A stretch of DNA of 64,000 nt from a virus. The position numbers and the translations under genes are program-made. How positions within the stretch are numbered: the stretch's first letter is position 1; each line of letters begins with the position of its first letter. This document shows positions 7,168 to 13,865 of this stretch, piece by piece. Below the pieces are notes generated by a model. It had not been told where the DNA came from. It worked only from the letters and a program-made list of their open reading frames with translations, and did no database searches. Location: the IMG/VR virus record IMGVR_UViG_3300021376_000042, positions 1 through 64,000 of that record; one strand, 5' to 3'.

Positions 7168-7207
7168 GTCTCCATTGTGAGACGCAATTATGTCACCATT
7201 GTGTGAC
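7168..7207 (+). promoter_or_regulatory. Two tandem hairpins with identical loop and covarying stems (operator or leader RNA element)
   Basis: Hairpin 1 is GTCTC-CATTGT-GAGAC (7168-7183) and hairpin 2 is GTCAC-CATTGT-GTGAC (7192-7207). Loops are identical. The fourth base pair changes from T-A to A-T, with both sides changing together. The second hairpin ends just before the ribosome site GGAG (7208-7211) of the gene at 7218. The conserved loop and compensatory stem change favour an RNA structure bound by a protein, such as a translational operator. A two-site DNA operator with 24-bp spacing is the alternative. Confidence 0.6.
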
Positions 7208-7217
7208 GGAGAAAATT

Positions 7218-8570
7218 ATGAAAACTGTATATTTGCAGAAATCTGCATTAGATCTCATTCAGTTGGCTATCTCGGGTAAGTTGAATTCCGATCCCATCGG
7301 TCAACGCCCACCGACTTCGCAAGGTTATGCGAAGTCCGAAGAAATTGTAAGATCTCTAATTTTGAATATTGGTATCGGCATGATCACGTTGCGCGATATA
7401 TCTCAAGATGAGGAAATGCAAAAGATTTATCCTGGTGTGCATTATCTTGTTATTGACGGTGGTCACCGTATTCGTGCACTGGTAAGATTTTATCAAAATA
7501 AATTTCCGATCGGAAAAAAGAAGTTTAAAGAACTCAATATTGACTTGAGTCAGTACGAAGTTGCACTTGATATCACAACCTGTACATCACAGGAAGCCAT
7601 TGAGAAGTTTCGTAATTTGAATCAAACCACACCAGTAAATCCGATGGAGATGCTGATGTGCGACGATCAATCTGAAGTCTGTCTTGCTGTTCGTTCACTC
7701 ACTCGTTACTATTCTGAGTACAAGAATGAAGCCCACGACTTGTTTGAAACTGCTTTCGACAAACATGGTGTTGAGAAGTCAAAGTTTTTTGACATGGCAC
7801 CGAATCATCGACGTAAGTGGGATGAATATGTTTTCCTCGCGTTGATTAAATTTGTTGGTGGTGGCAATGTTGGTGCTGGTATTCCAACATTCTACGATGC
7901 TGTTGATCAAGAATATAAGGGAAATAACATTCTTACTAAAACTGTGCTGAAGAATGTTGAACGATTCCTAGATGATGTTTATGGTTTTGCTAATGAACGT
8001 AAGCCATACAAACTGAACACAGATATTTTTGCTGCTCTTCAGTTGGTTTGGTTTGCTCTATATGAACAAAACAAAAACTTTAAAATCGATGATTACACTA
8101 AATTTTATGAATCGTTTATGGCAGCGTATTCGTTGTTGACTGGTAATGCCAACACAACATATAATAACAAAACCATAAAATTTGGTGGTGACATTTATTT
8201 AATTAAAGAATTTGTTCGCACCAACATGACTAACTTTTCAAGTTCTGAAAAACAGAAAGAAGTTGCGAAGTTGTTCTTGGCTGAACTCGGCGATGATCCT
8301 GCTGAGTATGGAGTTATCTTCCGCGATTCTAAACGTAGTCTGACGACTTCTGAGCGTGAAGAAAAACTTGCTCTTCAGAGTTATAAGTGTGCTATTGACG
8401 GCGAGTCATTGCGCCTTGAGGACTCTGTTTGGGGTCACGATACTGCGTGGGCTCAGGGTGGTGAGTTGATGGATGGTGCTGTGATTCGTAAGACTCACAA
8501 TCGCGACATGGGTACGACTACTCTTGATGAGTATCGTTTGATTCTTGAGATGCGTAAAGGTAAAAAGTAA
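7218..8570 (+). CDS. DUF262/ParB-like protein with C-terminal HNH-like nuclease domain
   Basis: This 450-aa protein has the ParB/DUF262 signature IDGGHRIRAL (D80-G-G-H-R84) in its N-terminal domain, a helical middle, and a C-terminal HNH-like stretch (YKCAIDGESL, then GHDTAWAQGG, then RKTHNRDMGT at about 385-440). DUF262 domains hydrolyse or sense nucleotides and, joined to HNH nucleases, occur in modification-dependent restriction enzymes and in phage proteins. The start is the ATG at 7218 with GGAG six bases upstream; a longer GTG start at 7203 lies inside the leader hairpin and is unlikely. It overlaps the next gene by one base. Likely a phage nuclease, perhaps directed at host or rival DNA; the target is unknown. 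Confidence 0.65.
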   Translation: MKTVYLQKSALDLIQLAISGKLNSDPIGQRPPTSQGYAKSEEIVRSLILNIGIGMITLRDISQDEEMQKIYPGVHYLVIDGGHRIRALVRFYQNKFPIGKKKFKELNIDLSQYEVALDITTCTSQEAIEKFRNLNQTTPVNPMEMLMCDDQSEVCLAVRSLTRYYSEYKNEAHDLFETAFDKHGVEKSKFFDMAPNHRRKWDEYVFLALIKFVGGGNVGAGIPTFYDAVDQEYKGNNILTKTVLKNVERFLDDVYGFANERKPYKLNTDIFAALQLVWFALYEQNKNFKIDDYTKFYESFMAAYSLLTGNANTTYNNKTIKFGGDIYLIKEFVRTNMTNFSSSEKQKEVAKLFLAELGDDPAEYGVIFRDSKRSLTTSEREEKLALQSYKCAIDGESLRLEDSVWGHDTAWAQGGELMDGAVIRKTHNRDMGTTTLDEYRLILEMRKGKK

Positions 8571-8821
8571 TGAGTACGATAAAGACAACTGATGAAGAAT
8601 TGTTGGCTATGGAGATTTCGTATGCTAATCTCACTTCGAAATTTACTGAAGAAGGATTCAGTCCATATGCTTGTGCTGCTTCAATGGTCAAACTTGCATT
8701 AATGATCTATAAGACATCCATGGATGCCGAAGAATACAATATAATGATCGACTCTATCTCAGACAGTCGTGATCGAATTAAATCATTTGATGAGATTCAA
8801 AAACTGAGTAGGCTAAACTAA
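8570..8821 (+). CDS. Conserved small protein of T4-like marine phages (83 aa)
   Basis: The protein (MSTIKTTDEELLAMEISYAN, ending KSFDEIQKLSRLN) is predicted all-helical and acidic. The pattern of a DELL-type start, an A-rich segment and MIYKTSMDAEEYNIMIDSI resembles a small protein I associate with T4-like phages of marine bacteria. TAATG junctions couple it to the genes on both sides. No function is known to me. Confidence 0.6.
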   Translation: MSTIKTTDEELLAMEISYANLTSKFTEEGFSPYACAASMVKLALMIYKTSMDAEEYNIMIDSISDSRDRIKSFDEIQKLSRLN

Positions 8822-9084
8822 TGCGTCGTGAATGGCGATACGTTGAAAAGAACAGTCATTACTATTTCCAAGCACATGACGGAAAGGTCATCGGTCAAGC
8901 ATATAACATTGCTTTCACGATTGTTTGGGGCGCGAAGATTCCGATCAATGCAACTGATGAGTTAATTCTTGGTCAATACATTGAATTGGAATATGCTAAA
9001 CGCGCGATTGAAGAATATTGGGATGAGAAAGATAGAACTCTAGAGGTGGTGCATGAACATCTTCTTCCTGGATACGGATCCTAA
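8821..9084 (+). CDS. Conserved hypothetical protein (87 aa)
   Basis: An 87-aa protein starts MRREWRYVEKNSHYYFQAHD and looks like a small alpha/beta fold, with two short beta strands (HYYFQAHDG and GQAYNIAFTIVWG) before a helical tail. It is coupled to the previous gene by TAATG and its 3' end overlaps the next gene by 32 bases in another frame. No domain is recognised. Charge and size give no clear function. Confidence 0.55.
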   Translation: MRREWRYVEKNSHYYFQAHDGKVIGQAYNIAFTIVWGAKIPINATDELILGQYIELEYAKRAIEEYWDEKDRTLEVVHEHLLPGYGS

Positions 9085-9601
9085 AACCGCAGCGCAACAA
9101 CATTGCGATAAGCATGTTGTCAAGATGATCATCGAGTATGCGCAGTTGCTTTCGACTGCGCACCGTATTCTTGACGGTAATCTGTATCTGGATAAGACAG
9201 CAAATGGTCGTAATATCAAACGCTGGAGGTTGGATGATTATCGCGAGTCTATACTATACAAAGCATCACACATCAATCATCCCTCTGCTATCTGGGCACG
9301 AGAAGATCTTTCGCACTATCAATGGCTTTGGAATCTTGCCTCTGAACTATGCCAAGAGTACCGTTACAGATACGGTGGCACAAACGATAAGCAGCATAAG
9401 ACTTCCCTCGTGATACAGAATCTCAGTTTTGCGCCCAATAACATCCCCAGAGACGGGTATTTTATTGAGCCACCCCAAGCCATGCCCAATGATGTAAAAG
9501 TCCCTGGAGACTCTATTGCGGCGTATCGGAAATACTACAAGGTTCATAAGGTAAGGTTTGCGACATGGAAAAACCGAGAAGTGCCTGAGTGGTATAAATA
9601 A
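9053..9601 (+). CDS. Conserved T4-like phage protein, possibly pyrimidine-dimer-glycosylase-related
   Basis: This 182-aa protein begins MNIFFLDTDPKTAAQQHCDK and contains HVVKMIIEYAQLLSTAHRIL and YKASHINHPSAIW. I associate this arrangement with a protein widespread in cyanophages and bacteria, and grouped by some with pyrimidine-dimer DNA glycosylases (Pyr_excise); I cannot verify that grouping. Conserved His and Lys residues (CDKHVVKM, HINHP) could form an active site. The start overlaps the preceding gene by 32 bases. The last codons (Tyr-Lys-stop) create a perfect TATAAATA late-promoter octamer at 9593. Confidence 0.6.
   Translation: MNIFFLDTDPKTAAQQHCDKHVVKMIIEYAQLLSTAHRILDGNLYLDKTANGRNIKRWRLDDYRESILYKASHINHPSAIWAREDLSHYQWLWNLASELCQEYRYRYGGTNDKQHKTSLVIQNLSFAPNNIPRDGYFIEPPQAMPNDVKVPGDSIAAYRKYYKVHKVRFATWKNREVPEWYK
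9593..9600 (+). promoter_or_regulatory. T4-type late promoter octamer TATAAATA
   Basis: A perfect TATAAATA overlaps the end of the preceding gene. Its last base is only seven bases before the ATG at 9608, so transcription would start at or next to the start codon. Either the HAD gene has an almost leaderless late mRNA or the match is a by-product of the Tyr-Lys-stop codons. Confidence 0.35.
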
Positions 9602-9607
9602 GAGGCA

Positions 9608-10225
9608 ATGAAGAAATTCCTCGACTTTCTACAAGAAGAAATCGCTCACAATAAAGGTCTGCATGTATTCGATGTGGACGATACTCTCTTTCACACGACT
9701 GCCAAGATTCGCGTCATGAAGGGGAAGAAGCAAGTTGATTCTCTTTCCAACTCTCAATACAATACGCATGAACTTCCTGATGGTCATCATTATGATTATT
9801 CAGAATTTCGTTCATCTGAAAAGTTTGCGAAAGAATCTTCTCCAAATGCTCGCGTTCTCAACAAAATGAAAAATCTTCATGACAAAACGAAGAAGGCTGG
9901 CGGCAAGGTCATCATCAATACTGCTCGCGCAGACTTCGATGACAAAGATAAATTTCTTGACAAGTTTCGTAAGCATGACGTTGACATTGATAACATTCAT
10001 GTTCATCGCGCAGGAAATTTAAAAACAAAAGGCACTGTTGCTGAGAAAAAGGCGAGCATTATTCGCGATCATCTCAATCAAGGGAACTACTCGCATGCTT
10101 CATTGTATGATGACAGTGAACACAATTTAAAAGCATTCTTAGATCTCAAGAAAGATTTTCCAAAGGTGCGTTTCAATGCGCATCATGTAAAGCCAGATGG
10201 GAAGTTTAAACGATACGCTGGGTGA
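9608..10225 (+). CDS. HAD-superfamily phosphatase/hydrolase
   Basis: The 205-aa protein has the four HAD motifs in order: motif I VFDVDDTLF near residue 20-28 (nucleophile and acid Asp), motif II INTAR near 97-101, a Lys-rich motif III region around KGTVAEKK, and motif IV LYDDSEHN near 165. HAD enzymes remove phosphate from sugars, nucleotides or nucleic-acid ends through an aspartyl-phosphate. Similar free-standing HAD proteins are common in T4-like marine phages and resemble the phosphatase half of polynucleotide kinase; no kinase domain is present here. Ribosome-site spacing is poor (GAGG two bases before ATG), which fits the odd promoter position. Confidence 0.75.
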   Translation: MKKFLDFLQEEIAHNKGLHVFDVDDTLFHTTAKIRVMKGKKQVDSLSNSQYNTHELPDGHHYDYSEFRSSEKFAKESSPNARVLNKMKNLHDKTKKAGGKVIINTARADFDDKDKFLDKFRKHDVDIDNIHVHRAGNLKTKGTVAEKKASIIRDHLNQGNYSHASLYDDSEHNLKAFLDLKKDFPKVRFNAHHVKPDGKFKRYAG

Positions 10226-10228
10226 TTT

Positions 10229-10558
10229 ATGGCAACTTATGAGTTTGTGAATACAAAAACTAAAAAGATCGAAGAGCATACAATGCCAATGTCTGCTTAT
10301 GACGATTTCAAATCAAAAAATCCTCATCTAGAAAGATATTACAGCGAAGCACCACTGTACAGTTACAGCGGCACTGGTGATTTCGCGGGTAAGAAAACAG
10401 ACAACACTTGGAAAGAAGTGATGTCAAAAATCGCAGAACAAAATCCCAGAAGCCCACTAGCAGATAAAGTGTTAAAGAAAGACGCGAAACGTACCAAGAC
10501 AGATCAAGTCCTACAAAAACATTTAAAAAAGCAAGCCGCCCAGAAAAGGGGGAAGTGA
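10229..10558 (+). CDS. Conserved hypothetical protein upstream of phoH (109 aa)
   Basis: The protein starts MATYEFVNTKTKKIEEHTMP with a short beta-strand-rich N terminus like that of FmdB-type proteins, but without their Cys pairs. It has SEAPLYSYSGTGDF in the middle and a strongly basic C terminus (KRTKTDQVLQKHLKKQ). I associate proteins of this shape with the region before phoH in T4-like marine phages. Function unknown. Confidence 0.55.
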   Translation: MATYEFVNTKTKKIEEHTMPMSAYDDFKSKNPHLERYYSEAPLYSYSGTGDFAGKKTDNTWKEVMSKIAEQNPRSPLADKVLKKDAKRTKTDQVLQKHLKKQAAQKRGK

Positions 10559-10564
10559 GGAATT

Positions 10565-11320
10565 TTGAGTAAGAAGAAACACGGAAACACAAATACTTAC
10601 ATCGAAATTACAACAGATACGCTGGAGAAAAAACCGCAGCGCATCAAATCGGCAGAACTTAAAAAGTTCGAGCCATTAACAGAAAATCAAGCAAAATTCT
10701 TTGAGTCATATAAATGTGGCGATTATTTTACAATGCTTTGCGGTTCAGCAGGAACTGGAAAAACTTTTATTGCATTGTATAAAGCATTAGAAGAAGTGTT
10801 AGACAAAACGTCATCATTTCATAGAGTTGTCATTGTTCGCTCAGCAGTTCAATCAAGAGATCTTGGATTCACACCTGGATCCGTTGAAGAAAAGATGAGC
10901 CTTTACGAACAACCATATATGCAAATTTGTCATACTCTGTTTGGTCGCCGCGATGCTTATGATGCATTGAAAGAATGCAATCGTGTTGAGTTTATCTCTA
11001 CAAGTTTTATTCGCGGCATGTCTTTCGATGATGCCGTTATTCTTGTAGATGAATGTCAGAACTTGACTTGGGAGGAACTTTCAACTATAATGACTCGTGT
11101 AGGTTATCGTTCTAAAATTGTATTTTGTGGTGACTATAAGCAAACAGACTTGTATCGGAATAACAAGGACAAGTCTGGAATGAAGAAGTTTCATGAAATT
11201 GCAAAGATGATGAGTTCGTTTACCAATATTGAATTTACGACAGAGGATATCGTTCGCTCAAGTTTGGTCAAGGACTTCTTGATCGCCGTTGAGAAATACG
11301 AAAAAGAAAACAGTGTTTAA
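10565..11320 (+). CDS. phoH: PhoH-like P-loop ATPase
   Basis: This 251-aa protein has Walker A GSAGTGKT at residues 60-67, the family motif RSAVQSRDLGFTPGS, and Walker B ILVDECQN near residue 160. This is the PhoH/RNA-helicase-like ATPase seen in many marine phages. Host PhoH is induced by phosphate starvation in some bacteria; its biochemical role in phages is unsettled, with RNA or DNA handling suspected. The start appears to be TTG at 10565 with TGAGGA about five bases upstream. The gene ends inside the start of the next one, so translation is coupled. Confidence 0.9.
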   Translation: MSKKKHGNTNTYIEITTDTLEKKPQRIKSAELKKFEPLTENQAKFFESYKCGDYFTMLCGSAGTGKTFIALYKALEEVLDKTSSFHRVVIVRSAVQSRDLGFTPGSVEEKMSLYEQPYMQICHTLFGRRDAYDALKECNRVEFISTSFIRGMSFDDAVILVDECQNLTWEELSTIMTRVGYRSKIVFCGDYKQTDLYRNNKDKSGMKKFHEIAKMMSSFTNIEFTTEDIVRSSLVKDFLIAVEKYEKENSV

Positions 11321-11984
11321 TCATATTCGTCATGAGTTTCCGCAACTCTTGCAAGAAAATGCGGATGGTAAGCGAGTGTATATTGCGCCGAATGGAGAAA
11401 AGTATCCTTCAGTCACTACGGTGATTGCGGATCACGGTAAAGAAGCAATTCTTGAGTGGCGCAAGAAGGTTGGTGAAGAGAAAGCCAACGAGATTTCGCG
11501 TAAGGCTACGACTCGCGGCACAAGCGTCCATAAGGTCCTTGAGGCTTATCTAAACAACGAAGATATATCGGGGTTCGAGATGATGCCGAACGTCAAGTCT
11601 CTCTTTGTACGAATGAAGCAAGAGTTGGACGACAAGGTCAATAACATTCACTGCCTCGAAGATAAATTGTTCTCTCACGAACTTAAACTTGCTGGCACTG
11701 TAGACTGTATCGCTGAGTATAAAGGAGTTCTTTCGGTTATCGATTTTAAGACTTCTGTCAGACTCAAGAAAAAAGAAAACATCGGTGGATACTTTATGCA
11801 GGGTGCTGCATATGCCACTATGTTCAATGAGATGGCGAATCTTAACATTGATCAAGTTGTAATCCTAATTGGCGTTGATACTGCCAATTTTTGTCAGACT
11901 ATGATTGTTCGAGGCGAAGAACTAGCGCATCATCGCCAAGAATTGCAAAAATATATAGATGCATATTGGACAAAAGTTGCTTGA
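11313..11984 (+). CDS. RecB/Cas4-like PD-(D/E)XK nuclease
   Basis: The protein contains EKYPSVTTVI near the N terminus, RGTSVHKVLEAYL (a conserved His), and the nuclease core AGTVDCIAEYKG then VIDFKTS, giving the D...D-x-K pattern of RecB-family exonucleases. Proteins like this are standard in T4-like marine phages as a DNA exonuclease. I take the GTG at 11313, which overlaps the end of phoH and gives the usual short N terminus; an in-frame TTG at 11289 is possible. It probably works in recombination or DNA degradation with the replication genes. Confidence 0.8.
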   Translation: MFNHIRHEFPQLLQENADGKRVYIAPNGEKYPSVTTVIADHGKEAILEWRKKVGEEKANEISRKATTRGTSVHKVLEAYLNNEDISGFEMMPNVKSLFVRMKQELDDKVNNIHCLEDKLFSHELKLAGTVDCIAEYKGVLSVIDFKTSVRLKKKENIGGYFMQGAAYATMFNEMANLNIDQVVILIGVDTANFCQTMIVRGEELAHHRQELQKYIDAYWTKVA

Positions 11985-12009
11985 CTTTTGTTTGACAGTA
12001 TGCTATACT
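11981..12009 (+). promoter_or_regulatory. Strong sigma70-like promoter TTGACT-17-TATACT
   Basis: TTGACT (11981-11986) and TATACT (12004-12009) are spaced by 17 bases, five of six matches to consensus in each hexamer. It overlaps the end of the nuclease gene and lies 31 bases before the ATG of the exported glycine-zipper protein, with TTGGAG as ribosome site. It is the best sigma70 match in the window. Confidence 0.75.
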
Positions 12010-12039
12010 AACTATGTCTGGTTTAAATTGGAGTTTCTA

Positions 12040-12450
12040 ATGAAATGCTCAAGTTTAGTTGTTATGTCTGCAATCCTCCTGATTGGCTCAACAACCGCAA
12101 GTGCACAGAGCAACGAAGATATCGACGTGTTGCTGGGTGCCGCTGCTGGAGCCGCAATTGGAAGCACTATCGGCGACGGTGATGGTCGTAAGATTGCAAC
12201 AGTTGTAGGCGGATTGATTGGCGCAAATATGGCTAGAGATCGCAATGAGTATCGCTATACTGGCAATGAGTATCGCTATACTGGTCGACGATTTGAATCA
12301 TATTGTAAGGATCGCATTCCTAGTCAATATCGAAATAATGCTGGTGTTGCCCGTTCTTGGGTTTCTGGTTGCGTTCAAAGACTTGAGCAACGTCAAGTTG
12401 AACTTGAACAACAAGCATTTGAGGAGGCTTTGAATGGACCTGCCAATTAA
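12040..12450 (+). CDS. Exported glycine-zipper protein
   Basis: This 136-aa protein starts with a typical signal peptide (Lys2, hydrophobic VVMSAILLIG, then ASA before Gln-Ser, a good signal-peptidase I site near residue 23). It then has a glycine zipper (LLGAAAGAAIG, later VVGGLIGANMA) like bacterial outer-membrane or periplasmic Rick_17kDa/2TM proteins. A 7-residue unit NEYRYTG is duplicated after it, followed by two Cys (YCKD and SGCVQ) that could pair. It has its own strong host-type promoter. The product should reach the envelope of the infected cell; superinfection exclusion or envelope remodelling are possible, but neither is shown. Confidence 0.7.
   Translation: MKCSSLVVMSAILLIGSTTASAQSNEDIDVLLGAAAGAAIGSTIGDGDGRKIATVVGGLIGANMARDRNEYRYTGNEYRYTGRRFESYCKDRIPSQYRNNAGVARSWVSGCVQRLEQRQVELEQQAFEEALNGPAN
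12244..12285 (+). repeat. Two tandem copies of a 21-bp unit
   Basis: The unit at 12244-12264 (starting AATGAGTATCGC) is repeated at 12265-12285 with one change in the last base. It encodes the NEYRYTG duplication. The near identity shows the duplication is recent. Confidence 0.85.
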
Positions 12451-12598
12451 TATCGATGAACTTCGTGATATTGTTGTTTCTCTTGAGAAGGATAGCAACT
12501 TTGAACTTGCAGATCGTCTCAAACTTGTATGCCGTCTAATAGAAGAAGGCAAACCATACAAGAAAATTCTCCGCGAAGAATACAATCTAGTCGCGTAA
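12434..12598 (+). CDS. Small hypothetical helical protein (54 aa)
   Basis: A 54-aa frame (MDLPINIDELRDIVVSLEKD, ending REEYNLVA) overlaps the end of the glycine-zipper gene by 17 bases and is preceded by GAGGAGG, a strong ribosome site, five bases before the ATG. It is acidic and all-helical in appearance. No family is recognised. Confidence 0.6.
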   Translation: MDLPINIDELRDIVVSLEKDSNFELADRLKLVCRLIEEGKPYKKILREEYNLVA

Positions 12599-12607
12599 TA
12601 GTCTCCA

Positions 12608-12666
12608 TCAATCGTTACGATTGAATTAAATTATAACACAACGCCGCGAAATGCCTCGCATTTTGC
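12608..12666 (+). other. Two hairpins in the peroxiredoxin leader
   Basis: Hairpin 1 has perfect 7-bp arms TCAATCG/CGATTGA with a 3-base loop (12608-12624). Hairpin 2 has 9-bp arms GCGAAATGC/GCATTTTGC with one G-U pair and the loop CTC (12646-12666). Neither is followed by a clear T run, so they are weak terminators at best. They may be processing or regulatory structures in the 124-base gap before the peroxiredoxin gene. Confidence 0.5.
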
Positions 12667-12722
12667 ATATATACGTTTGTGTATAGGTTTTGTTTAGGGT
12701 CAAAGTTATAAAGGAGTTAAAC

Positions 12723-13301
12723 ATGAAGACAGTCGGCGATAAAATTGAAAAGTTTGTTGTAACTGGTGTAAAGCCAGGAGCACTTGAGCCTACTGATGCA
12801 TTTGAAAATATTACAGATCTTTCTTTTGAAGGCAAGTGGAAGGTCATTGTTTATTATCCAAAAGATTTCACATTCGTATGCCCAACGGAAATTTTGGCAT
12901 ACGATAAGTTGAATAAAGATTTTGCTGATCGCGATGCGGTTCTTCTTGTCGGTTCAACTGACAATGAATTTTGTAAATTGGCTTGGAAGAATGCGCATGA
13001 GGGGTTGAAGAACACCACTTGCTGGATGTTTGCTGATACTCATCGCGATCTCGGCGATCATTGGGATCAAATGAGCGAAGGTCTTGTAGAGCAACTTGGA
13101 GTTTTCTTCAAGCCTGCTGGCGCTGCTCTTCGCGCAACATTCATTGTTGATCCTAGCAATGTGATTCAGCATGTGACGGTGAATAGTCTTGCAGTTGGAC
13201 GCAATGCTGATGAGACTCTCCGCGTTCTTGACGCATTACAAACTGGTGAACTTTGCCAGTGTAATCGTGAAGTTGGTGGTAAGACACTCAAGGATCTGTA
13301 A
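12723..13301 (+). CDS. 2-Cys peroxiredoxin (AhpC/TSA family)
   Basis: The 192-aa protein has the peroxidatic motif KDFTFVCPTE (Cys near residue 56) and a C-terminal resolving-Cys region GELCQCNREVGG, so it is a typical 2-Cys peroxiredoxin. Such enzymes reduce hydrogen peroxide and organic peroxides using thioredoxin- or AhpF-type donors. Length is normal for the family. The start is the ATG at 12723 with AAAGGAG seven bases upstream. A phage-borne copy would protect the infected cell, or phage DNA and proteins, against oxidative stress. The next gene's ATG overlaps its stop (TAATG). Confidence 0.9.
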   Translation: MKTVGDKIEKFVVTGVKPGALEPTDAFENITDLSFEGKWKVIVYYPKDFTFVCPTEILAYDKLNKDFADRDAVLLVGSTDNEFCKLAWKNAHEGLKNTTCWMFADTHRDLGDHWDQMSEGLVEQLGVFFKPAGAALRATFIVDPSNVIQHVTVNSLAVGRNADETLRVLDALQTGELCQCNREVGGKTLKDL

Positions 13302-13408
13302 TGAAGAACGGTCTCGAATTTATAAAGGAGTGGGGGTTGCTTTTAGTTCCTTTTATAGTTTTAGGTCTATTTTGGCTTGGTATACATTTTACAAACATTC
13401 TCTACTAA
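13301..13408 (+). CDS. One-transmembrane-segment peptide (35 aa)
   Basis: A 35-aa frame encodes MKNGLEFIKEWG, then a hydrophobic helix of about 20 residues (LLLVPFIVLGLFWLGIHF), and ends TNILY. The start is coupled to the peroxiredoxin stop by TAATG. It is short but has the composition of a real membrane peptide. Function is unknown; small phage membrane peptides can act in lysis inhibition or exclusion. Confidence 0.55.
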   Translation: MKNGLEFIKEWGLLLVPFIVLGLFWLGIHFTNILY

Positions 13409-13419
13409 AGGAAATACAA

Positions 13420-13668
13420 ATGAAAAAGTTTATTCTCGCTCTTGCTCTCGTTTCTGTTCCAGCATTGGCTCAGGATCGTGTAGCGCAATATGACTTTGAC
13501 AAAGATGGCAAAGTTTCTTTTGAAGATGTGAATCGTTTCTGCACAGTTTCAAAGGCACTCTTTGATCGTGCTGATAAGAACAGTGATGGATTCTTGACCA
13601 ACGCCGAAATGCGCACTGCGAAAGAATATCTCTTTTCACGTTGCATGGAAATACCAAAGAACGGCTGA
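13420..13668 (+). CDS. Exported EF-hand (calcium-binding) protein
   Basis: This 82-aa protein has a signal peptide (MKKFILALALVSVPALA, cleavage before Gln18) followed by two EF-hand loops: DFDKDGKVSFED (residues 25-36) and DKNSDGFLTNAE (residues 52-63). Both have the D-x-(D/N)-x-D-G ligand pattern, the second ending in the canonical Glu at position 12. Two Cys in the mature protein may form a disulfide. The ATG has AAAGGAA upstream. A secreted calmodulin-like protein in a phage is unusual; it would act in the periplasm or outside the cell, perhaps binding Ca2+ needed for adsorption or envelope stability. Confidence 0.75.
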   Translation: MKKFILALALVSVPALAQDRVAQYDFDKDGKVSFEDVNRFCTVSKALFDRADKNSDGFLTNAEMRTAKEYLFSRCMEIPKNG

Positions 13669-13670
13669 TA

Positions 13671-13678
13671 CCTAAATA
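13671..13678 (+). promoter_or_regulatory. Late-promoter-like octamer CCTAAATA
   Basis: CCTAAATA ends 27 bases before the ATG at 13706, the same distance seen for TAAATA octamers before several fibre and neck genes. It would drive the CDGSH-like gene and the tmRNA as one late unit. It differs from TATAAATA at its first two positions, so confidence is limited. Confidence 0.4.
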
Positions 13679-13705
13679 TTGCTACCTTTAAAAAAGGAGT
13701 AAGAT

Positions 13706-13864
13706 ATGTCTGACGTGAAACAAGTAAAGTGTGGTTGTGGTCGTAGTCCAACAGGTTACTGCGTTGGTCTACATAAAATGACAAATGAACAATATAAGGC
13801 TCATCTTGACCAACAGCAGAAATCATTGAACGAACAGACCAAACCACAATTTCTAGTTGATTAA
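13706..13864 (+). CDS. CDGSH-like/zinc-binding small protein (52 aa)
   Basis: The 52-residue frame has the cluster CGCGRSPTGYCVGLH at residues 9-23. It follows the order of a CDGSH iron-sulfur site (C-x-C-x2-S...C-x-G-x-H), with one residue fewer before the third Cys and Val in place of Asp. It may bind [2Fe-2S] or zinc. The C terminus is a Gln-rich helix. AAAAAAGGAG lies upstream of the ATG. The stop codon is one base before the acceptor half of the permuted tmRNA, so the two must share a transcript and be separated by processing. Confidence 0.65.
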   Translation: MSDVKQVKCGCGRSPTGYCVGLHKMTNEQYKAHLDQQQKSLNEQTKPQFLVD

Positions 13865-13865
13865 T

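Noticed and set aside
7203-7217. GTG start for the DUF262-HNH gene
   Set aside because: It is inside the second leader hairpin; the ATG at 7218 has GGAG at proper spacing.
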